From the NCBI GenBank assembly GCA_900078375.1, contig FLQS01000052.1:1-41512 (forward strand): a DNA stretch of 41,512 nucleotides, in the 5' to 3' direction. Of the stretch, positions 15,460 through 21,772 are shown in pieces (position 1 is the first letter of the stretch; the number at the start of each line of letters is the position of its first letter). The DNA comes from an uncultured Mycobacterium sp. (GTDB lineage: Bacteria > Actinomycetota > Actinomycetes > Mycobacteriales > Mycobacteriaceae). The notes beneath the pieces were generated by a model. It was not told where the DNA came from, searched no databases, and saw only the letters and a program-made list of their open reading frames with translations. A program made the translations under genes and the position numbers.

Positions 15460-16588
15460 GCCGCCAGCGGACAAACCCGGCCGCATCGACTTCGCCGGCT
15501 CGCCCCGGCCGACACTCGGCGTCGAGTGGGAGTTCGCTCTCATCGACGCCCAGACCCGGGATCTGAGCAACGAGGCGGCCGCGGTGATCGCCGATGTGGG
15601 CGAAAGCCCGCACGTCCACAAGGAACTGCTGCGCAACACCATTGAGGTCGTCACCGGCATCTGTGACACCGTCGACGAGGCGATGGTCGACCTTCGGTCG
15701 ACGCTGCGCGGCGCTCGGGAGATCGTGCACGAGCGCGGTATGGAGTTGTTCTGTGCGGGCACCCATCCGTTCGCGTCCTGGTCGGCGCAGCAGCTGACCG
15801 ACGGGCGGCGCTACGCCGAGCTGATCAAGCGCACCCAGTGGTGGGGCCGGCAGATGCTGATCTGGGGCGTGCACGTGCACGTCGGGGTCTCCTCGGCGCA
15901 CAAGGTGATGCCGATCATCTCCTCATTGCTCAACCAGTATCCGCATCTGCTGGCGTTATCGGCGTCCTCGCCGTTCTGGGCCGGTGACGACACCGGGTAC
16001 GCCAGCAACCGAGCGATGATGTTCCAGCAGTTGCCAACCGCCGGCCTGCCGTTCCAATTCGAGACCTGGCGGCAGTTCGAATCGTTCGTGCACGATCAGA
16101 AAAAGACCGGCATCATCGATCACATCAACGAGATCCGTTGGGACATCAGGCCCTCACCGCATCTGGGCACCATCGAGGTGCGGGTGTTCGACGGGGTGTC
16201 CAACCTGCGTGAATTGTCAGCGCTAGTGGCGCTGACGCACTGCCTGGTGGTCGATCTGGACCGGCGGCTCGATGCCGGCGAGCAGTTGCCGGTGATGCCG
16301 CCCTGGCATGTGCAGGAGAACAAGTGGCGCGCCTCGCGCTACGGCCTGGACGCCATCATCATCCTCGACGCCGACAGCAACGAGCGGCTGGTCACCGAGG
16401 ATCTGGACGATCTGCTGACCCGGTTGCAGCCGGTTGCCGAATCTCTGCACTGCGCAGACGAATTGGCGGCTGTCGCCGACATTCCGCGACGGGGTGCGTC
16501 GTATCAGCGCCAGCACAAGGTGGCCGAGGCCAACGGTGGTGATCTGCGCGCGGTGGTTGACTCGTTGGTCGGGGAGCTCGATATCTAG
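15440..16588 (+). CDS. carboxylate-amine ligase, YbdK/GCS2 family (Rv0433-like)
   Basis: A 382-aa member of the type-2 glutamate-cysteine ligase family. The start of the domain, PTLGVEWEFALID (about 24-36), holds the metal-binding glutamates; HVHVGVSSAHK, DIRPSPHLGTIEVRVFDGVSN and NKWRASRYGLDA are further family signatures. The real substrate is unknown: YbdK-type enzymes have only weak gamma-glutamylcysteine activity, and mycobacteria use mycothiol. The domain begins within 30 residues of GTG 15440, which lies inside the 3' end of sodC (20-bp overlap). A longer frame upstream is only sodC read out of phase. A translational link to sodC is likely. Confidence 0.9.
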   Translation: MSSAPAKPPADKPGRIDFAGSPRPTLGVEWEFALIDAQTRDLSNEAAAVIADVGESPHVHKELLRNTIEVVTGICDTVDEAMVDLRSTLRGAREIVHERGMELFCAGTHPFASWSAQQLTDGRRYAELIKRTQWWGRQMLIWGVHVHVGVSSAHKVMPIISSLLNQYPHLLALSASSPFWAGDDTGYASNRAMMFQQLPTAGLPFQFETWRQFESFVHDQKKTGIIDHINEIRWDIRPSPHLGTIEVRVFDGVSNLRELSALVALTHCLVVDLDRRLDAGEQLPVMPPWHVQENKWRASRYGLDAIIILDADSNERLVTEDLDDLLTRLQPVAESLHCADELAAVADIPRRGASYQRQHKVAEANGGDLRAVVDSLVGELDI

Positions 16589-16603
16589 CGATTGGAGGCG
16601 CCC

Positions 16604-16939
16604 ATGAGGATGCGTCGACTGGGTTTGACGGTGCTGGCTGCCGTGGTTGTCATGGCCGGCGGCGGGTGTGCCAAGGCGATCACCGGCACTCCGGTGGCGA
16701 CACCGGGTGAGGCCGGCAAGGGTATGGTGCCTGCCGATCTGCTCACCACGACCTGCCGTGAGTACCTGACGATGGACGTCGTCACACGACGCGAAGTGAT
16801 CAAGGCCATCGGTAAGAGCGGCAACCAGCTGGTTGCCATGAACCCTGAACTGTGGGCGGGCGTCGCCGGTGCGTTGTGCGGGTTTGTCGATCCCAGTGCG
16901 CCGGTGAAGGACGTGGTGATGGGGCAAGGCATCCGGTAG
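16604..16939 (+). CDS. small putative lipoprotein
   Basis: A 111-aa exported protein. The N-terminus MRMRRLGLTVLAAVVVMAGGGC is a lipoprotein signal with the lipidated Cys after AGGG, followed by KAITGTPVATPGEAGKG as linker. The mature part (LTTTCREYLTMDVVTRREVIKAIGKSGNQ and the Cys in GALCGFVDPSAPV) has two cysteines that could pair and resembles small mycobacterial haemophore-like or DUF732-type proteins, though I cannot assign it firmly. GGAGG at 16594-16598 sits 5 bp before ATG 16604 and fixes the start. It lies 15 bp after the ligase stop and 2 bp before the LON-domain gene, so all are probably cotranscribed. Confidence 0.75.
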   Translation: MRMRRLGLTVLAAVVVMAGGGCAKAITGTPVATPGEAGKGMVPADLLTTTCREYLTMDVVTRREVIKAIGKSGNQLVAMNPELWAGVAGALCGFVDPSAPVKDVVMGQGIR

Positions 16940-16941
16940 TC

Positions 16942-17589
16942 ATGGCCGCGCAACCAATGTTTCCGCTGCAGTCGGCACTGCTGCCGGGGGAAGTGTTGCC
17001 GCTGCGGATCTTTGAACCGCGGTACTCGCAACTCGTGGCTGACTGCCTGGCAATGACCGACCCGGTGTTCGGTGTCGTGCTGATCACCCAGGGCCGCGAG
17101 GTCGGCGGTGGGGACGCTCGCAGCACCGTCGGCGCGCTGGCCCGCATCACCGAATACGCCGACCACGGGATGGGCAGCTATCAACTGAAAACAGTTGTCG
17201 GTGAACGTATCCGGGTGCTCGAGTGGCTGCCCGACGACCCGTATCCACGGGCTGTCGTCGAGCCCTGGCCCGATGAACCCGGCCCGCCGGTGACGCCCGA
17301 GCAGCTCGGGGTGGTCATCGACAAGATCTTGGCACTGTTCGAGCGGATCGCCTCCACTCGCGGCGTTCAATTGCGGCCCGATATCCTCGCGGTCGAGCCC
17401 GAGATCGCCGAGGATCCGTCGCTGCACATCTACGCGCTGGCCGCGCGGGTGCCGATGGGGCAGGCCGACCGGTACGCGGTGCTGGCCGCCTCGACGCTGG
17501 CCGAGCGGGTCGACGCGCTCACCGATGCCATCGAAACCGTCACGGCCATGGTCGAATTCCAGATCGCCACTGAGGGCACCGAGGAGTAG
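16942..17589 (+). CDS. LON substrate-binding-domain protein (Rv0434-like)
   Basis: A 215-aa stand-alone LON N-terminal (substrate-binding) domain without the ATPase or protease parts. MFPLQSALLPGEVLPLRIFEPRYSQLVADCL (split over about 6-36) is the family opening, and TVGALARITEYADHGMGSYQLKTVVGERIRVLEW is the second conserved block. Such proteins may recognise damaged or unfolded proteins, but no partner is known. ATG 16942 lies 2 bp after the lipoprotein stop. It is convergent with the methyltransferase, with 4 bp between stops. Confidence 0.88.
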   Translation: MAAQPMFPLQSALLPGEVLPLRIFEPRYSQLVADCLAMTDPVFGVVLITQGREVGGGDARSTVGALARITEYADHGMGSYQLKTVVGERIRVLEWLPDDPYPRAVVEPWPDEPGPPVTPEQLGVVIDKILALFERIASTRGVQLRPDILAVEPEIAEDPSLHIYALAARVPMGQADRYAVLAASTLAERVDALTDAIETVTAMVEFQIATEGTEE

Positions 17590-17593
17590 CGCC

Positions 17594-18499
17594 TCAAATC
17601 TTTCTGGCGTCCAGCAGCACGGTGTCGGGCACAGGGTCCTCGAGGCCATCGGGTGCCGGGCGCTGGTAGTGCGTCATCAGGTCGACCGCGGCGATCTCAG
17701 TGACTTCCCAGCCGTGCTCGGTCAGCCACTGCGCGACGTCGGTGCGGGCCTCCATGTACCAAAGCCGGGTGACATCGGGCAGCTCCGGACCGCCGGCCTC
17801 GGCGGCCGCGCGGCGTGCCTCGGCCATCCGTTCCTGGCGCCGGGCCAGCTGTTCGCCGGAGTAGAACACCTCCCCGAATGCCTCGACCGAGAGATGGCTG
17901 CCTCGTGCGCTGAGCACGTCGATCTGCTTGAACAACGCGTCCTGGGCAGCGGCGGGCAGATAGGGCAATAGTCCCTCGGCCGACCACGCCGTCGGGGTGG
18001 ACGGATCGAAACCGGCCTGGCGCAACGCCGTTGGCCAATCGTGGCGCAGATCCACCGCCACCGCGGCGTATCGCGCGGCAGGCCGGGCCCGGTGCTCGGC
18101 GAGCACCCGCTGCTTGAACTCGAGCACCTTCGGCTGGTCGATCTCGTAGACCGTGCTCCGGTCGATCCACGGCAGCCGCCAAGCGCGGGTGTCCAGGCCG
18201 GCGGCCAGGATCACTGCCTGATCCACCCCGTTGGCGCCGGCCGTGGTGAAGAAATCATCGAAGAACTTCGTCCGCGATGCGATGTAGGCGGCCATGGCTT
18301 GCGCGCGCACCGGGTCCTCGTCCAGGAACGGCGAGCGCCACCCCGCCTCGACCGCGGCCTCGACGAAGAAGTGCGCGTAGGGGTCGGTGTAGAGCGGGCG
18401 CTCGGCGTCGGTTTCGACGGCCCGCGCGCGGGCCACACTCAGTGCGGTGGCACCGACACTCTCGGTGATGTCCCAGCTGTCGTCGTCGGTTCGGCTCAC
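17594..18499 (-). CDS. SAM-dependent methyltransferase, TIGR00027 / LCM-like family
   Basis: A 301-aa protein of the family expanded in mycobacteria (putative S-adenosylmethionine-dependent methyltransferases related to leucine carboxyl methyltransferase). Signatures are DITESVGATALSVARARAVE at the N-terminus, RTKFFDDFF, QAVILAAGLDTRAWRLPW (SAM-binding motif I), VYEIDQPKVLEFK and WSAEGLLPYLP. The substrate is unknown for the family in general. GTG 18499 overlaps the mrpG stop by 4 bp (GTGA), which makes it the last gene of the Mrp operon and probably translationally coupled to it; this is unusual. Confidence 0.9.
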   Translation of the reverse strand: MSRTDDDSWDITESVGATALSVARARAVETDAERPLYTDPYAHFFVEAAVEAGWRSPFLDEDPVRAQAMAAYIASRTKFFDDFFTTAGANGVDQAVILAAGLDTRAWRLPWIDRSTVYEIDQPKVLEFKQRVLAEHRARPAARYAAVAVDLRHDWPTALRQAGFDPSTPTAWSAEGLLPYLPAAAQDALFKQIDVLSARGSHLSVEAFGEVFYSGEQLARRQERMAEARRAAAEAGGPELPDVTRLWYMEARTDVAQWLTEHGWEVTEIAAVDLMTHYQRPAPDGLEDPVPDTVLLDARKI

Positions 18500-18843
18500 G
18501 GATTCGGCTTCGTTCTCTCGGTGTCGTCGCGCATTTCGTCGACGGTCAGGTCGTCGCCGATGTTCTGTTCACGGTAGGCCAGCTGTCCCACCCGGTGCGC
18601 CACCACCGGCGCGGTGATGAGGGTGAACATCGCGGTGAGCACGAGCATGCCGACGTCGATGTTGCCGGACAGGCGGATCGTCGCGCCGCCGAGTACCAGC
18701 AGCAGTCCCAGCACCTGCGGTTTGGTCGCGGCGTGCATGCGGGTCAGCGTGTCAGGGAAGCGCAGCACGCCGATGGCGGCGGTCAACGCCAGCGCCGAAC
18801 CAAGCAGCACCAGCACGGCGGCCAGCGGATCGAGGACGCTCAT
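18496..18843 (-). CDS. mrpG: Mrp antiporter subunit G
   Basis: A 115-aa membrane subunit of the Mrp (Mnh/Sha) Na+/H+ antiporter. Three hydrophobic helices are visible (about 5-27, 38-58 and 62-84), with the family motif GVLRFPDTLTRMHAATKPQVLG (split around 25-46). The C-terminal 30 residues are charged and cytoplasmic. ATG 18843 overlaps the mrpF stop by 4 bp (ATGA). Its own stop overlaps the methyltransferase start. Confidence 0.93.
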   Translation of the reverse strand: MSVLDPLAAVLVLLGSALALTAAIGVLRFPDTLTRMHAATKPQVLGLLLVLGGATIRLSGNIDVGMLVLTAMFTLITAPVVAHRVGQLAYREQNIGDDLTVDEMRDDTERTKPNP

Positions 18844-19130
18844 GCTTCGGTCTCGCGTCCGGAGGAGTTTCCCGCGAGGTCGGGCACGCGGAAGCGGGCC
18901 ACACTGACCGAGCCGACGAAGCTGATCAACGACAGCGCCGCCAGGCTGTAGGTGACGGTGGTGTCCAGACTGAAGGCCGCCCAGGTGCCGACGCCGCACA
19001 TCGTCACCGCCACCAGGGTGTCGACGGCGACCAGCCGGTCCAGCGTGCTGGGTCCCACCAGCAGTCGGATCATCGTCACCGTGGCCGCCGCGACCAGCAT
19101 CACCCCGGAAAGCACCCAAACCACCGTCAT
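18840..19130 (-). CDS. mrpF: Mrp antiporter subunit F
   Basis: A 96-aa three-helix membrane subunit (MnhF/PhaF). MTVVWVLSGVMLVAAATVTM begins helix 1; RLLVGPSTLDRLVAVDTLVA is the family signature around residues 22-41; the tail is charged (RVPDLAGNSSGRETEA). ATG 19130 overlaps the mrpE stop by 4 bp. An upstream in-frame extension (to 19169) would lie inside mrpE and is rejected. Confidence 0.93.
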   Translation of the reverse strand: MTVVWVLSGVMLVAAATVTMIRLLVGPSTLDRLVAVDTLVAVTMCGVGTWAAFSLDTTVTYSLAALSLISFVGSVSVARFRVPDLAGNSSGRETEA

Positions 19131-19672
19131 GGTGTGACCTCCTCGGATTCGCTTGCCGCGGGACGCCATTCGGAGTCGCGCTCGAACGCGGCGATCGCCA
19201 GTCGTTCCAGCTCGGTAATCTGCCGGTAGAACCGCTCGACCGAGCGTTCGGATCCGACGTCGAGTACGTGGACGTAGACCAGCCGCCGGGACTGGTCAAT
19301 TTCTAGAACGATCGTGCCTGGCGTCAGGTTCATGATGTTGACCGCAAGGGCCAGCACCAGATCGGATTTCAGCGCCAGGTGCCCGCGCAGCACCGCCGAC
19401 AGCGGCGGGCGCGCCGGCCGGATCGCCAGCCACGCCACCTGCACCGAGGATTGCGCCAGCCACCACGCCACGTGCATTACCAGCCACAGCAGCGACAGGG
19501 GATGTAATCGGCCCTGCACCGGCACCGACGGCAGCGGCAGCAGCAGCGTGATCCCCAGCGCCACGACCAAACCGGACAGCACATTGGCCACCGACACCGT
19601 GCCCCACAGCAGCAGCCACACCAGGGTCAGCCACACCAGTGTCCAGATCCGCAGGGTCAGTGTTCTCATCAC
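19127..19672 (-). CDS. mrpE: Mrp antiporter subunit E
   Basis: A 181-aa subunit (MnhE/PhaE). The N-terminal hydrophobic region (LTLRIWTLVWLTLVWLLLWG and the next two helices to about residue 75) is followed by a cytoplasmic domain with SALTPGTIVLEID-like sequence (here NLTPGTIVLEIDQSRRLVYVHVLDV), diagnostic of MrpE. Start is GTG 19672, 9 bp after GGAG, or ATG 19669; both overlap the mrpD stop. Confidence 0.93.
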   Translation of the reverse strand: MMRTLTLRIWTLVWLTLVWLLLWGTVSVANVLSGLVVALGITLLLPLPSVPVQGRLHPLSLLWLVMHVAWWLAQSSVQVAWLAIRPARPPLSAVLRGHLALKSDLVLALAVNIMNLTPGTIVLEIDQSRRLVYVHVLDVGSERSVERFYRQITELERLAIAAFERDSEWRPAASESEEVTP

Positions 19673-21279
19673 GGACTCATCTCCGGGCTCCCCAGCACCG
19701 CGGTGATGTACTGGTCGCGGTCGAGCACTTCGCTGGCGGCACGGTCGGTGTAGCCGAAGATCGGTCCGGCCGCTACCGTCAGCGCCACCCCAACGGCGAT
19801 CAAACCCATTGTCGGAGCGACCATTCCGATCGGCATCCGGCCGACGTCGTCGCGGTCGTCGTAGGCGATGTCTGCCGAGTAGTCGTCGAGCAGCACCGAC
19901 GGCGCGGAGTCGGCGAGCTCACCCTCGGGTGCGTCGACTCGGGCCCGCCAGAACGCCTTGGTCCATACTCGCGCCACCACGTACAGCGTCAGCAGGCTGG
20001 TCACCACCGACCCGGCGACCAGCAGCCAGGCCAGCACCGAGCCGCTGGCGGTACCGGCTTCCAGTAGCGCCACTTTCCCGATGAAGCCCGAGAATGGTGG
20101 AATACCACCGAGATTCAGGGCCGGAACCATGAATACGAAGGCCAGCAACGGGCTGGCGGCGGCCAGCCCGCCCAGCCGCCGCAACGTCGACGCACCGGCC
20201 TGCCGCTCGATCAGGCCGACGACCAGGAACAGCGTTGTCTGCACGACGATGTGGTGGGCGACGTAGTAGATCGCCCCTGACATGCCCAGCTGGCTGGCCA
20301 GCGCGACGCCGAACACCATGTAGCCGATGTGGCTGACGAGGGTGAATGACAACAGCCGTTTGATGTCGTTCTGCGCGATTGCGCCGAGGATACCGACGAG
20401 CATGGTCAGCAGCGCCGCGACCAGCAGCACGTTGTCCAGCCCGCCGGCGGGGAACAGCAGTGCGTGCGCCCGGATGATCGCGTACACACCGACTTTGGTC
20501 AGCAAGCCGGCGAACACGGCGGTCACGGGTGCCGGTGCGGTCGGATAGGAGTCCGGCAGCCACGCCGACAGCGGGAACACCGCGGCCTTGATGCCGAACG
20601 CCACCAGCAGCACCGCGAAGATCGCGCTTCGGGTGCCGCCGCTGATGTCCTGCAGCCGCAGTGACAGCTCGGCCATGTTCAGCGTCCCGGTGGCGGCATA
20701 GATCAGGGCCAGGCCGATCAGGAAGATCAGCGACGACACCATCGACACCATCACGTAGGAGATGCCGGCACGGACCCGGTCCTTGCTGGCCCCGATCGTC
20801 AACAACACGAAGCTCGCCGTCAGCAGCACTTCGAAACCCACGTACAGGTTGAACAGGTCACCGGCCAGGAACGCCGTGCACACCCCGGCCGACAGCACCA
20901 GGTAGGTGGGCAGGAAGATCGATACCGGCTGGTGCTCGTCGCCGTCGCGGATGCCCTGCCCGATCGCGTAGAACACCACCGCCAGCAGCACGATCGCCGA
21001 CACCACCAGCATCAGCGCCGAGAGCCGGTCGGCCACCAGCGTGATGCCCAGCGGCCCGAGGCCCGCATCGGTCGGACCCCAGCCGCCGACATGCAGCGCC
21101 TGGGTGCCGTCGCGGTCGGTCAGGTACACCAGCACCGCGCACACAGCCAGCACCGCGGTCAGCGCCACCAGGGCGATGAGCCGCTGCAGCCGCGGCCGGC
21201 GACCGGCGATCAACGTCAGCGCCGCCGACACCAGCGGGATCAGCACCGGCAGCGGCATCAGCACGCCAGCGATGTTCAT
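19669..21279 (-). CDS. mrpD: Mrp antiporter subunit D
   Basis: A 536-aa, roughly 14-helix subunit homologous to the proton-pumping subunits NuoL/M/N of complex I. Signatures include GDLFNLYVGFEVLLTASFVLL (conserved Glu in helix 5), KAAVFPLSAWLPDSYPTAP (Lys and the PVTAVFAGLLTKVGVYAI stretch after it) and NDIKRLLSFTLVSHIGYM. It forms part of the ion path with MrpA. ATG 21279 is chosen; the frame is open back to an ATG at 21327 inside mrpC, but family members start at hydrophobic sequence like MNIAGVLMPLPVLIPL. Dispersed element B lies immediately before the start. Confidence 0.96.
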   Translation of the reverse strand: MNIAGVLMPLPVLIPLVSAALTLIAGRRPRLQRLIALVALTAVLAVCAVLVYLTDRDGTQALHVGGWGPTDAGLGPLGITLVADRLSALMLVVSAIVLLAVVFYAIGQGIRDGDEHQPVSIFLPTYLVLSAGVCTAFLAGDLFNLYVGFEVLLTASFVLLTIGASKDRVRAGISYVMVSMVSSLIFLIGLALIYAATGTLNMAELSLRLQDISGGTRSAIFAVLLVAFGIKAAVFPLSAWLPDSYPTAPAPVTAVFAGLLTKVGVYAIIRAHALLFPAGGLDNVLLVAALLTMLVGILGAIAQNDIKRLLSFTLVSHIGYMVFGVALASQLGMSGAIYYVAHHIVVQTTLFLVVGLIERQAGASTLRRLGGLAAASPLLAFVFMVPALNLGGIPPFSGFIGKVALLEAGTASGSVLAWLLVAGSVVTSLLTLYVVARVWTKAFWRARVDAPEGELADSAPSVLLDDYSADIAYDDRDDVGRMPIGMVAPTMGLIAVGVALTVAAGPIFGYTDRAASEVLDRDQYITAVLGSPEMSP

Positions 21280-21308
21280 GCGCGATCCCGCTTCGCTTCT
21301 CGCTGGGC
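21280..21308 (-). repeat. dispersed element, copy B
   Basis: On the plus strand CGCGATCC (21281-21288) and GCTTCTCGCTGGGC (21295-21308) match copy A (2281-2288 and 2296-2309). The element fills almost the whole mrpC-mrpD gap and ends one base before the mrpD start codon, exactly the spacing of copy A to its hydrolase start. Confidence 0.6.
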
Positions 21309-21310
21309 TG

Positions 21311-21772
21311 TCATCGCGACCCCTCATGGCCGGGCAGCGCGTCGAGCTCGTCGGGCTCGTCGGTGTCCCGGGCTGTCACGTGTTGGGGTGCGTCTTCGTC
21401 GATCGAGGAGTCGGAGAGCTTCGACACCCGGGCGTCCTCGGGGTCGGTGTCCACTTCCTCCTGGGTGGTCAACCGGAACGAGCGATACGTCAACGCCAGG
21501 ACGAACGCGGCGATCCCCATCGCGATGACGATCGCGGTCAGGATCATCCCCTGGGCCAGCGGGTCGGCCGTCGTCGTCTCCGCCCCGCTGGTGCGCCCAC
21601 GGATGGGCGGATTCCCGCTCTCACCGCCGACGGTCAGGATCAACAGGTTGACGGCGTTGCCGACCAGCAGCAGGCCCAGCAGCATCCGGGTCAGGTTGCG
21701 CGAAAGCAACAGGTAGACACCACAACTGGTGAGTGCACCGATGATGATAAGTGGAACCAGGTAGACGGTCAC
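21311..21772 (-). CDS. mrpC: Mrp antiporter subunit C
   Basis: A 153-aa subunit homologous to NuoK. Three helices are visible: YLVPLIIIGALTSCGVYLLL, RNLTRMLLGLLLVGNAVNLLIL with the glycine-rich NuoK pattern, and DPLAQGMILTAIVIAMGIAAFVLAL. Between helices 2 and 3 lies a hydrophilic loop (GGESGNPPIRGRTSGAETTT), and a long acidic cytoplasmic tail (about 110-153) follows, longer than in Bacillus MrpC. GTG 21772 overlaps the mrpA stop by 4 bp (GTGA). Confidence 0.94.
   Translation of the reverse strand: MTVYLVPLIIIGALTSCGVYLLLSRNLTRMLLGLLLVGNAVNLLILTVGGESGNPPIRGRTSGAETTTADPLAQGMILTAIVIAMGIAAFVLALTYRSFRLTTQEEVDTDPEDARVSKLSDSSIDEDAPQHVTARDTDEPDELDALPGHEGSR

Noticed and set aside
18844..19299. 150-codon extension of mrpG
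   Set aside because: Runs through mrpF and mrpE in another frame; ATG 18843 with ATGA overlap is the clear start.
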